From positions 1 to 8,813 of the forward strand of contig JBOHRF010000212.1 in the NCBI GenBank assembly GCA_050732575.1: DNA of 8,813 nt, read 5' to 3'. A program made the translations under genes and the position numbers. Each line of letters begins with the position of its first letter. Position 1 is the stretch's first letter. Below the pieces are notes generated by a model. It ran no database searches, was not told the origin of the DNA, and saw nothing but the letters and a program-made list of their open reading frames with translations. Source of the DNA: JBBDWZ01 sp050732575. Lineage in GTDB: Bacteria; Gemmatimonadota; Gemmatimonadetes; Longimicrobiales; RSA9. Shown here piece by piece: positions 1 through 6,530 of this stretch.

Positions 1-649
1 TGGTGAGGAAGACCGGACCGTCTTCCACGCCTTCGAGAAACACGCGGATGAGCGAGTCCCTGCGGAAAGCCAGCTCAGGGATGTTGTAGATGCGCCGCTC
101 GTTGACGTACATCTTGAAGTACACGCCATCCATCAGGACACGCAGGTGGGCAACCTTCCCGATCAGTTGTGGTGTCATGGCTTCCGGCAACGTGATCGGG
201 CTGTTGCCCTGGTGTTGCCCGCTCCCCGTGATGAAGGCGCCGGAGGGATTCCAGGTGACGGCGGCGGATTGGTCGCCGCGGTCGAGCTCGGGGCCACCCT
301 CGAATACCACGATCTCCTTCAGGCCGCTGGGTGGTGAAATCACATCGATCTCGAGTGTGAACCGCTCGGGAAGTTTGCCGCCCAATCGAATCAGGAACTG
401 TGACCGGTTGGTGGCACGCAGCACTTTGGCGCCGTCGCGCTCTACAACCTCGAGAGCGCCGCTCACGTATTTCAGGCGCCTGGCGAAGTTGCCGACGCGA
501 TCCTCGGAGAAGTCGGTGAAGAAGAGAACCTTGGTGCCCGGGACGAAGTCGTAGTTCTCCCAGATTTTGGGATCGCCAGATGTTTGTGCGGTGACGCGGC
601 CGGCCAGGACGGCCGTCAGAAGAAATACCGTTGCGATCTGCCGCTGCAT
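1..649 (-). CDS. Exported protein, N-terminal part of a probable OmpA-family envelope protein (partial)
   Basis: The reading frame opens at ATG 649-647 and runs without a stop off the left edge (216 codons visible). The start is followed by a signal peptide: MQRQ, a hydrophobic stretch ATVFLLTAVLAG, then VTA-Q, so cleavage after Ala21 is expected. The mature part begins with WENYDFVPGTKVLFFTDFS (residues 30-48), then NFARRLKYV and LPERFTLEIDV. From memory this N-terminal beta-rich domain precedes a C-terminal peptidoglycan-binding OmpA domain in Gemmatimonadota and Acidobacteria proteins; that C-terminal part would lie outside the window, so the OmpA assignment is inference. Likely location is periplasm or outer membrane. 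AAGGA ends 3 nt before the ATG, a tight spacing, and partly overlaps a hairpin. The gene lies 87 bp downstream of the BTAD regulator in the same direction, so read-through or regulation by that neighbour is possible. Confidence 0.75.
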   Translation of the reverse strand, partial: MQRQIATVFLLTAVLAGRVTAQTSGDPKIWENYDFVPGTKVLFFTDFSEDRVGNFARRLKYVSGALEVVERDGAKVLRATNRSQFLIRLGGKLPERFTLEIDVISPPSGLKEIVVFEGGPELDRGDQSAAVTWNPSGAFITGSGQHQGNSPITLPEAMTPQLIGKVAHLRVLMDGVYFKMYVNERRIYNIPELAFRRDSLIRVFLEGVEDGPVFLT

Positions 650-655
650 AGTTCC

Positions 656-678
656 TTCGCGGTTGAGAGGACCGCGAA
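656..678 (-). promoter_or_regulatory. Leader hairpin next to the ribosome-binding site of the exported-protein gene
   Basis: On the minus strand TTCGCGGT and ACCGCGAA form a perfect 8-bp stem around a 7-nt loop. The 3' arm runs straight into GGAACT-ATG, so the GAA of the GAAGGA ribosome-binding site is inside the stem. The structure is seen directly. A role in limiting translation or stabilising the mRNA 5' end is inference. Confidence 0.4.
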
Positions 679-680
679 AG

Positions 681-710
681 AGTAAACGGAGCGCGTCACG
701 CTCCGATCAA
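681..710 (-). promoter_or_regulatory. Possible promoter with a dyad in its spacer, or alternatively a weak terminator of the regulator gene
   Basis: On the minus strand TTGATC (710-705) and TTTACT (686-681) are separated by 18 nt; each matches 4 of 6 consensus positions. The spacer is almost entirely an inverted repeat, GGAGCG-TGACG-CGCTCC (704-688), which could be an operator. The same hairpin followed by GTTTACTCTTT could instead be a weak intrinsic terminator for the BTAD gene ending at 737. Sequence alone does not decide between the two. Confidence 0.3.
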
Positions 711-736
711 GCGGCGTCAAAACGAATCAAACGGGA

Positions 737-3547
737 CTATCTGACGGGAGTTAGTCGCGATTTGGCGCGATTGTAGCGCTCGGCAAACTCCGGATCGGAC
801 CGCCGCCAGGCCTTTTCTACCGCAATGTAATGAACCAGAGCGCTGTCACGCTGGCCCGCGGCATCAAACGTCTGAGCCAGCGCCTCGTGCAATTCGGTGT
901 GCGTCACATAGGTGTTGCTGCCGTCCACGCCTCCGCGCAGTGCAGCCTGCAGGAACGGGATCGCTTCGGTGTGACGACGCAGGATATTCAGGCTTCGTGA
1001 GAGTTCCAGATTGATGCGGGTGTAGCCATCGGACGTGGAGAACAGGGAGCGGCGGAACGCGTCTACGGCATCGGCGTGCCGGTTCTGTAGCTGCAGAAGC
1101 AGGCCGCGCAGGAAGAAGTGCAGGTTGTGGTCGCGGCCAAAGCTGCTGCTGGCGCCAATGCGCTCCACGCTGTCGGCCAGCGGTCGCAGTGCAGCCGAGT
1201 CACCGGCGGCGGCCAGTGCCGTTCCGGCCAGGGTGAGATGCCAGCTCAGGCCGCGCGATCGCGAGCCGATGCCCATGGGTCGGGTGCGGTAGCCATCGGC
1301 CAGCGCCAGGAATTGGCGTGCGGCCGCGCGCGGCTGCCCGCGCTCGAGCGCGATGACGGCCTCCGTAATGACGTCGTGGTGTCCAGCGAATTGTCCAGCG
1401 TTCCCAGGCAGCGTGCCCGCGGTGGCAAGTTCGAGCGCGGCGCGCAAACGGCCCTGGTTGCGCAACGCGAACGCCAGCAACCACGGTCCTTGTCCGCGTT
1501 CGTGTGGTGCCGCATCGCGCAGCTCGGACAGCAGTCGAATTTCCAGCTCATCGGATCGGCCGCTGCGAATCAGGTCTCGATCCAGCATGGGCGTGAAATC
1601 GATGTTGCTCACCAGACTCAACTTTGCGACCCGAGCCAGCGCTGCCTCGGCATCGGCGCGCCGGCCCTGACGCAGCAGCGCTTCCATCATGGCGGCCCAG
1701 CCCGCGCCCTCAGCGGGCCGGAATACCAGAAGCCGGCGCGCCGAGCGCTCCGCGGCCGCGGCGGAATCCCACCAGGTGTACGCGTACCCCAGCGCGCCAA
1801 TCGCTCCGCAGACGCGGCAGTACACTCCGCCCGTGGCACCGGATATGGAATCGATGGCGATGGCGCGATTCAGTGCGGCCACAGAGCCGGCCCAATCGCC
1901 CTGAGCGGCCAGCGCCCAGCCGAGCTCGATCTGACCATCCGGATCCTGGGGAAACCGCGAAGTCAGCTCACGCGCGATGGCCAGGAACTCGGCCACCGGC
2001 CTGTCCTCCCTGGCCAGAGTGCTTTCAATCAACAGGCGTTCGCGATCGGTAGTGCGGGCCGCCAATCTGCGCGCCAGCGGAAGCAACTGGCTCAGCTCTT
2101 CGTAACGACCTGCAATGTTGCTGGCCATCCAGCCGAAGTACGCAGCCATCGCGAACGTCGAATCGTGTTCCAGCGCCGCCTTCATCAAGCGAATCGCGGA
2201 GTGAGGATCGCCGCCATACAGTGCGCGCAATCCCTCCTCATAAATCGCGTATGCGCTGGCTGAGCTGGTCCTGACTGCGGCCACGGCGTTGTGCGGCGGC
2301 TCGAGCCCGAAATCGTGCGCAATCGCTGCCGTCGCGCTGTCGGTGAGCGCAAACAGATCGGCCGCCTGCGCGCTGTAGCCCTGTTGCACCGCGCCCGAGC
2401 GCAGGGCAACGCGGCGCAGTGTCAGCAACCATCCATTCGCACCGAGACCGAGCTCACCTTCAATGATCTCGCTGGCGCCCGCACGGCGCGCGGCATCCGC
2501 GGTCGCGCCTGGCGCTGCACCGCCACGGCGTGGCAGCAACTCGATCAGGCGTGAGTTGGCCACCACCTGAATGCCTTCGATGCGCGCCAGATTGGTGGAC
2601 AGCATGTCGCGCAACACGCCTTCCAACGCGGCACTGTCGCGCACTTGAATCGAGCCAATGGCCAGAAACGGCACGTCGGGCTGGCGCATGCCCCGGACCA
2701 GCACCGCGCTCGCCAGACCGGCCCCAGCCACTATGAGCGCCATCCAGACACGGCGGCGCCAGCGAGACGTTGCCGTTGTTGTTGTCAGAATCGCAGCCGG
2801 CGTCACGACCGGCGCAGCGACTTGCAGCGGCGCGTTGCTGGCTGCGGGCTGAACACGCAACTCGTTGATCAGCGATCTGACCGCAGGATCAACATCGGCC
2901 TCCAGCTCGCGCTGCACCCGCGATTCGTATTCCCGCGCCAGGCGCAGCGCAGCTGCAGTGTCACCAAGCGTCACCAGAGTGCGGATGCGACCCAGCGCAT
3001 ACGTTGTATTGAGCGGATCGATCTCGCAGAGCCGCCGCCACCATTCGCTGGCGCTGGCGTGGGCGCCGCTCTCGAACGCGCGGCTCGCCAACGATTCCAG
3101 TGCCTTGCGCACCTGGAACTGCAGCCGACTGCGCGTCTCTTCCACCCAGCGTTCGAACTCCGGGGCACCGGGCAGATAAAAGCCATCGAGAAACGGACCG
3201 TGGTACAGCGAAACGGCGCGCGCCAGCTGATCTGCTTTCAGCGCTTCATGGAACTGCTGAACATCACTCGTGATGGAATCGGCAAGCCGGAGCTGGGCAC
3301 TCCCGATGATGCACTCGCGACCCGTGTCGCGACGGATGCTGTAGAGCGTCTGCGAGAGTGTGTGCCGGGCCGATTCTTCGTCCGCGTCAGGCCAGAGGAT
3401 GCCCAGGATCCGCTCACGCGTGATGCCGTGCCTGCCCGCAGCCGCCACGACTGCCAGCAGCGCAAGACGACGCGGCCCGAGTGACGGAGTCAGCCCGGCG
3501 CCCGATTCGGCCTCGATCGAAAGCCCGCCAAAAGTTCGCAGTAACAC
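737..3547 (-). CDS. Membrane-anchored BTAD-family transcriptional regulator with C-terminal TPRs
   Basis: A 936-residue protein starting at GTG (3547-3545) and ending with TAG. The N-terminus LLRTFGGLSIEAE is a typical start for this family, and no clear ribosome-binding site precedes it. Domains: an OmpR/SARP-like winged helix (about 5-95, with LWPDADEESARHTLSQ), a bacterial transcriptional activator domain (about 97-230, with YHGPFLDGFYL and EFERWVEE), and a transmembrane helix (about 266-286) preceded by RWRRR. Next comes a TolB/FlgO-like segment (about 293-410, with IEGIQVVANSRLIELL and GASEIIEGEL), then TPR-type helical repeats (about 430-930). The positive-inside rule puts the DNA-binding part in the cytoplasm and the TPRs outside, the topology of ToxR/CadC regulators. 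A CxxC pair (Cys577/Cys580) sits in the TPR region. It probably senses an envelope or periplasmic state and acts on nearby promoters; ligand and targets are unknown. The exported-protein gene lies directly downstream. Confidence 0.88.
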   Translation of the reverse strand: MLLRTFGGLSIEAESGAGLTPSLGPRRLALLAVVAAAGRHGITRERILGILWPDADEESARHTLSQTLYSIRRDTGRECIIGSAQLRLADSITSDVQQFHEALKADQLARAVSLYHGPFLDGFYLPGAPEFERWVEETRSRLQFQVRKALESLASRAFESGAHASASEWWRRLCEIDPLNTTYALGRIRTLVTLGDTAAALRLAREYESRVQRELEADVDPAVRSLINELRVQPAASNAPLQVAAPVVTPAAILTTTTATSRWRRRVWMALIVAGAGLASAVLVRGMRQPDVPFLAIGSIQVRDSAALEGVLRDMLSTNLARIEGIQVVANSRLIELLPRRGGAAPGATADAARRAGASEIIEGELGLGANGWLLTLRRVALRSGAVQQGYSAQAADLFALTDSATAAIAHDFGLEPPHNAVAAVRTSSASAYAIYEEGLRALYGGDPHSAIRLMKAALEHDSTFAMAAYFGWMASNIAGRYEELSQLLPLARRLAARTTDRERLLIESTLAREDRPVAEFLAIARELTSRFPQDPDGQIELGWALAAQGDWAGSVAALNRAIAIDSISGATGGVYCRVCGAIGALGYAYTWWDSAAAAERSARRLLVFRPAEGAGWAAMMEALLRQGRRADAEAALARVAKLSLVSNIDFTPMLDRDLIRSGRSDELEIRLLSELRDAAPHERGQGPWLLAFALRNQGRLRAALELATAGTLPGNAGQFAGHHDVITEAVIALERGQPRAAARQFLALADGYRTRPMGIGSRSRGLSWHLTLAGTALAAAGDSAALRPLADSVERIGASSSFGRDHNLHFFLRGLLLQLQNRHADAVDAFRRSLFSTSDGYTRINLELSRSLNILRRHTEAIPFLQAALRGGVDGSNTYVTHTELHEALAQTFDAAGQRDSALVHYIAVEKAWRRSDPEFAERYNRAKSRLTPVR

Positions 3548-3613
3548 GGATTGTGCGGATTTGGATGGGATTGGCGCCCGTTCCCTTGGCGGGCGCGCTG
3601 CGGGTCACCGGCG

Positions 3614-3643
3614 ATTCTACGCCCTCAACAAAGCGTGAAGCAA
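3614..3643 (-). promoter_or_regulatory. Candidate promoter of the BTAD regulator
   Basis: On the minus strand TAGAAT (3619-3614, 5 of 6 consensus positions) lies 18 nt after TTGCTT (3643-3638, a weak -35 box). Transcription would start near 3607, about 60 nt before the GTG at 3547. A 7-bp GCGCCCG/CGGGCGC hairpin (3574-3596, 9-nt loop) would lie in the leader. Confidence 0.35.
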
Positions 3644-3685
3644 GCCGGAGAAATGCGGACGTTGGGCGGAGAACGGCTACGACGC

Positions 3686-3752
3686 AGGGTGAGGGTGAGG
3701 GTAAGGTGATCGAGTTCTCGTCGGACTTGAGCCTCACCCTCACCCTCACCCT
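3686..3752. repeat. Large inverted repeat built of GGGTGA hexamer units
   Basis: Left arm 3686-3706 is three GGGTGA-type units (the last reads GGGTAA). Right arm 3732-3752 is three CCCTCA units. The arms pair over 21 bp with one mismatch around a 25-nt centre, and inside it TCGAGT (3710-3715) can pair with ACTTGA (3725-3730), with one G-T pair. The structure begins 30 bp beyond the amidase stop codon and lies upstream of the regulator promoter. There is no T-run after it, so it is not a standard intrinsic terminator. It may be a dispersed intergenic palindrome; only a genome-wide count would show this. Confidence 0.7.
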
Positions 3753-3781
3753 CGTTCTTTCACAGAGCCCTTGGGTCGTTT

Positions 3782-4759
3782 CTAAACCCCACCCAACCCG
3801 GGCCGTTTAAGATGCCACTCCGTCGCCCGCTGATAGACATGCGCGACTGACAAAAGCTTATCGTCGGCAAACAGATCACCGATGATGGTTGTGCACTGTG
3901 GCTGGCTGTTGGCGCCTTCGGTCATGGCGAAGGGGAGCACGACTGCGGGGTGGCCGGTCTGGTTGGTGAGTCCGACATCGCCCTGGCCGCTGACGTACAT
4001 GTCGAAGTTCTTCATCAGCTCGGCCATCTGATTCATCAGAATGAGCCGGCGCCGCTGGGTTTGCAGGAACTCCAGCGCGGTGACGGTGCGTCCGCGTGAG
4101 AAGCGCGCGCGGGTGCCGCCGCCACCGCCGCGTCCGCGGCCGCCTGCAGTAGTATCGGCTGCTGCGGCTGCTGCCATGGCGACGGAATCGGCAGGCAGGG
4201 GCGGCCAGGTTGAGACCCAGTAGTCGAATGCTACCGCGGACTCGACGCCCAGGGCATTGACGCCGCGGCTGTCGGGACGCGCGGGCACTGGTTTGGGGTG
4301 GGCGCCCAGCTCGCGCAGCTTGTCCACGAACGGTTTGGGCGCGCGCTCATCGTAACCGATGCGGAATTTGCGCAGGTCGGCGTTGCGCTCGAATTGGAAC
4401 GGTGCCATCACGGTGGCGGGATCTTTTTCATCGACGCCGTGAATCGTGTTGAACACGAGTGCGCAGTCTTCGGCGGTGCGGCAGATCGGTCCCACCTTGT
4501 CCATGGTCCAGGCCAGCACCATTCCGCCGTAGCGGCTCACCCGACCAAAGGTCGGACGGAGCGCGCTCAAGCCGCAGCGAATGGCGGGTGACACGATCGA
4601 GCCCTGCGTTTCCGTGCCGATTCCGAACGCGACGCACCCTGCAGCAGTTGCGGAGGCCGGTCCTGCCGACGAGCCACTCGAGCCCTGCTGTACATTCCAC
4701 GGGTTTTTGGTCTGCCCGCGATACCAGTTGTCGCCTTGAGCGAACATTCCGGTGGACAG
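3782..4759 (-). pseudogene. Amidase-signature family enzyme, 5'-truncated remnant
   Basis: The open frame runs from an internal ATG (4747) to TAG (3782-3784), 321 codons. Recognisable family sequence already begins just upstream, with LSTG before MFAQGD. Numbering from that Met, GSSGSSAGPA carries the probable cis-serine (Ser26) and GTETQGSI the serine nucleophile (Ser50), 24 residues apart as in GatA. LSALRPTFGRVSRYG and LAWTMDKVGPICRTAEDC follow, and the C-terminus (TGHPAVVLPFAM, YQRATEWHLKRP) is complete. Family members are usually about 450-600 residues, and the Ser-cisSer-Lys triad needs a lysine some 75 residues before the cis-serine. That region is absent: the in-frame codons upstream reach TGA within 14 codons and the DNA beyond belongs to another gene fragment. 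Residues about 147-168 are an Ala/Gly/Arg-rich insertion. Hydrolysis of amides would be the ancestral role; the remnant should be inactive. Confidence 0.8.
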
Positions 4760-4809
4760 AGGGCAGGGCCGCGGAATGAGTCATGCCTTGCTCACCATCC
4801 AGTGCGGTG

Positions 4810-5327
4810 TCAGCGCGGCGTCGTGCGTTCGAGAGCGGGGACTGCGCGCTGCTGTGCCGCACGCGCGTCGAACACACCCTTCTGATGAAAATAGACCAGA
4901 CTCGCGGCCGAGCGCATGAGCTTCGTGCGTAGCATCAGGTCGAACAGCAGATCGCTTTGGAAGTGATCGAACAGGAAGCGCAGCGCGCGCTGGGCGCGGA
5001 ATCGTGGATAGGAGCGCACGAACCAGCCGCTCGGATCTTCTTTCTGCCACCCAGGAAATCCGCAATCGCATGCCCTGCAGCCAGTCCGTGCTTGAGCGCC
5101 GTGTGAATGCCGCCAGCGGTCACTGGAGACACCATTCCCGCCGCATCACCGACCAGCATCACGCGGCGCGCGGCGACCGGCGCGACCACGCCGCCGCAGG
5201 GAATCATGCCGGCGCGAATCGAAGCTGGTTGTTTGTCCCCAAAATCTGCGACCGGCGCAATCTTCTCCAGGAATGCACGCATTGCACCCGTGGGCGCGAC
5301 CCGGCCTCGCCCCATGCGCCGCGCCAT
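4810..5327 (-). pseudogene. Geranylgeranyl-reductase-type FAD oxidoreductase, C-terminal remnant with a frameshift
   Basis: The first part (frame from ATG 5327) reads MRAFLEKIAPVADF, IRAGMIPCGGVVAPV, then RRVMLVGDAAGMVSPVTAGG, the FAD-contacting GD motif of the geranylgeranyl reductase/FixC-like family. The second part, in the -1 frame, continues the same protein: EDPSGWFVRSYPRFRAQRAL, FLFDHFQSDLLFDLMLRTKL, SLVYFHQKGVFDAR, to TGA at 4812-4810. The frames switch near 5038-5045 (minus strand GGCAGAAAGAAGATCC). One extra A in the AAA run would give GGRKEDPSG and join them, so this is a one-base deletion or a sequencing error. Even if repaired, the product is about 172 residues against the usual 380-430 and lacks the N-terminal GxGxxG FAD-binding fold, which I do not find elsewhere in the window. 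A good ribosome-binding site precedes ATG 5327, so a truncated product could still be made. The amidase remnant follows directly. Confidence 0.75.
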
Positions 5328-5333
5328 GGCGCA

Positions 5334-5340
5334 CTCCTTT
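5334..5340 (-). promoter_or_regulatory. Strong ribosome-binding site before the flavoprotein remnant
   Basis: On the minus strand AAAGGAG lies 6 nt before ATG 5327-5325, a near-ideal arrangement. An in-frame TGA at 5360-5358 means translation of the fragment could only begin downstream of it. A good start signal in front of what should be the middle of a protein is unexpected. Confidence 0.5.
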
Positions 5341-5421
5341 CCGAGAATCCAGCGCCTTCATCCGGTGGCGCACCACACGCGCGCCAGGAAAAGGCATACG
5401 ATGGGCTGCTTTATCGATGTA

Positions 5422-5439
5422 CGCCGTTCCGGAACGGCG
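5422..5439. repeat. Perfect 18-bp palindrome in the putative leader
   Basis: CGCCGTTCC is followed immediately by its reverse complement GGAACGGCG. It could be a dimeric-regulator operator or, as RNA, a 7-bp stem with a CCGG loop. On the plus strand a TTTTT run begins 5 nt after it, which also gives it weak terminator character in that direction. An imperfect second hairpin (ACTTT/AAAGT with CGG/CCG, 5443-5468) lies next to it. Confidence 0.5.
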
Positions 5440-5500
5440 CAGACTTTTTCGGTGGTGCCGGTGAAAGTACCGCAGGGAGAGGCCACAGAATCGGTGGTAC

Positions 5501-5529
5501 ACGGTAGGCCGTGCGGCCAGGCGCGTCAA
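5501..5529 (-). promoter_or_regulatory. Candidate sigma-70-type promoter reading into the flavoprotein remnant
   Basis: On the minus strand TTGACG (5529-5524, 5 of 6) and TACCGT (5506-5501, retaining the key TA...T) are exactly 17 nt apart. Transcription would start near 5494 and give a leader of about 165 nt before ATG 5327. The lipoprotein gene ends 217 bp upstream, so this would be an independent unit. Confidence 0.38.
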
Positions 5530-5745
5530 GAGCGGATATCGAGCGCAACGGTTTCGCGAAATTGCCGGCGGACAAACCGTTCTCAGGACAAAGGATTAGC
5601 GGAAGCGCGAGGACGGGAAGGGATGGGTGCACCATTGCGTGGCCAGACCACGCCCAAGGTCATCGCGTGCCATGCGGTCGCAGCTTCGCGATCGCGCCAG
5701 CCAGCAGCATTGCACCAATCCCTTCCGCCTCTGCCTTCCCCCTGA

Positions 5746-6147
5746 CTACCGAATCATGACCGACCGGCCGAACGACGCGAACTCGAGACGCCAGCTGACC
5801 TGCTGGCCTGGCATGGCCATTACGATCGGCGATACCAGCAGGTCACCGCGCGTACGCGTGCCCGCGAGCAGACTCAGCCGACCGTCCGCTGCCAACAGGG
5901 GACCCTGCACCACGAACGTGCGGACGGAATGGCCATTGACCGTACCGAGGTACACGCGTGCACCGTCTCGTATCAGGTAAACCTGCATGTCCGCGAACTC
6001 GCGGTTGTCGATCTCCACGCGCACACCGTGCTCCAGACGGGGCGATGACTCAACGTGTTGCGGTACGCAGCCAGCAAGCGCAAACAGAATGACCAGCACC
6101 GTGAAGCGCCATGCAATCGAGTGTGGGGAATGCCTCGGGCGTGACAC
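5746..6147 (-). CDS. Small lipoprotein with a conserved domain of unknown function
   Basis: I place the start at GTG 6147-6145, giving 133 residues, because AGGGAGG lies 5 nt upstream. A longer frame from ATG 6198 would put that ribosome-binding site inside the coding region and add 17 residues before the signal peptide. The N-terminus has basic residues, a hydrophobic core (FTVLVILFAL, 15-24) and a lipobox LAGC with Cys27 as the lipidation site. The mature part is one compact beta-rich domain: RVEIDNREFADMQVYLIRDG, RVYLGTVNGHSVRTFVV, LSLLAGTRT, VMAMPGQQVSWRLE. From memory similar small proteins recur in Gemmatimonadota genomes, but I know of no function. It is probably held at the outer membrane, since no Asp follows the Cys. 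It is transcribed away from the acylase gene; no clear promoter box was found for it. Confidence 0.82.
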   Translation of the reverse strand: MSRPRHSPHSIAWRFTVLVILFALAGCVPQHVESSPRLEHGVRVEIDNREFADMQVYLIRDGARVYLGTVNGHSVRTFVVQGPLLAADGRLSLLAGTRTRGDLLVSPIVMAMPGQQVSWRLEFASFGRSVMIR

Positions 6148-6152
6148 CGCTA

Positions 6153-6159
6153 CCTCCCT
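6153..6159 (-). promoter_or_regulatory. Ribosome-binding site that sets the lipoprotein start
   Basis: AGGGAGG on the minus strand, 5 nt before GTG 6147. This is the reason for preferring the GTG start over the ATG 51 bp upstream. Confidence 0.7.
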
Positions 6160-6240
6160 GCAATGGACCTGTGAAACCACCTGGATGGTGGTGCGCATTC
6201 ACAGTGAACGCCGCGCGTCAGGATCAGGTCAGCTCTGAGT

Positions 6241-6271
6241 CAGAACGAACGTACTTCGGGCAGAACGAAGT
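6241..6271. repeat. Paired CAGAACGAA direct repeats with an internal hairpin
   Basis: Two identical 9-mers start exactly 20 bp apart, about two helical turns, with ACTTCG (6253-6258) inverted against CGAAGT (6266-6271). The spacing fits a regulator binding one face of the helix between the divergent genes, but there is only one such pair and chance is not excluded. Confidence 0.3.
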
Positions 6272-6466
6272 CAGATCCAGCACAGGTTGGATGGCGAAAT
6301 CAACGCCTGGAGCGCCCGGCCGTGATTGATCGCATTCGGTTGTTCCGTTGTTGCGCGGCCGTGCGCTTGCCGATATGAGCAATCAGGGCCGTCTCGTCGG
6401 CGATCTGCCCATCAGTCACGTACCGAGCACCGTTCCGACCGGGCCCGCAGAAGAATGGCGGCGAAG

Positions 6467-6495
6467 TTGACCTGCGCCCCCAGTCCAGCCAGAAT
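6467..6495 (+). promoter_or_regulatory. Candidate promoter of the acylase gene
   Basis: TTGACC (6467-6472, 5 of 6) and CAGAAT (6490-6495, 4 of 6) are 17 nt apart. The predicted start near 6502 leaves a leader of about 29 nt, containing GGAAG (6521-6525) 5 nt before the ATG. Confidence 0.55.
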
Positions 6496-6530
6496 GCACG
6501 TACCTCGCCCTCCATCGTGCGGAAGTCATC

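Larger units (their letters stand above)
5328..5745. other. 418-bp stretch without a recognised gene
   Basis: Frames on both strands are open for tens of codons, as expected at this GC content, but none shows a family motif I recognise. On the minus strand, just after the lipoprotein stop, one frame reads AEGIGAMLLAGAIAKLRPHG before a stop; I cannot assign it. The stretch does hold a promoter-like pair (5501-5529), a hairpin (5443-5468), an 18-bp palindrome (5422-5439) and a strong ribosome-binding site (5334-5340), all placed as a leader for the flavoprotein remnant. Confidence 0.6.
6148..6530. other. Divergent intergenic region between the lipoprotein and acylase genes
   Basis: I recognise no gene in these 383 bp. 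It contains a small perfect palindrome TTCAC-A-GTGAA (6198-6208), a pair of CAGAACGAA direct repeats (6241-6249 and 6261-6269) overlapping an ACTTCG/CGAAGT hairpin (6253-6271), and the acylase promoter. A minus-strand frame (6548-6300) is open but overlaps that promoter and the acylase start and shows no motif or ribosome-binding site. Confidence 0.6.

Noticed and set aside
1118..2263. A 381-codon plus-strand open frame opposite the regulator gene
   Set aside because: It lies fully antisense to the BTAD/TPR protein, has no recognisable motif and is expected as a GC-rich shadow of that gene. The same applies to the 279-codon frame at 2645-3484.
3686..3752. Intrinsic terminator for the amidase remnant
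   Set aside because: The hairpin is strong, but neither strand has a T-run directly after the stem, and the 25-nt centre is longer than a typical terminator loop.
3686..3752. CRISPR array or telomere-type repeat
   Set aside because: There are only three short units per arm, in inverted orientation, with no spacers and no adjacent cas gene; nothing indicates a replicon end.
5030..5050. Programmed -1 ribosomal frameshift in the flavoprotein fragment
   Set aside because: AGAAAGAAG is not a canonical X-XXY-YYZ slippery site, no downstream pseudoknot was seen, and this enzyme family is not known to use frameshifting. A deletion in the A-run is simpler.
5107..5745. A 212-codon plus-strand open frame spanning the gene-poor stretch
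   Set aside because: Its first third is exactly antisense to the flavoprotein motif region, no ribosome-binding site or domain is visible, and long open antisense frames are common at this GC content.
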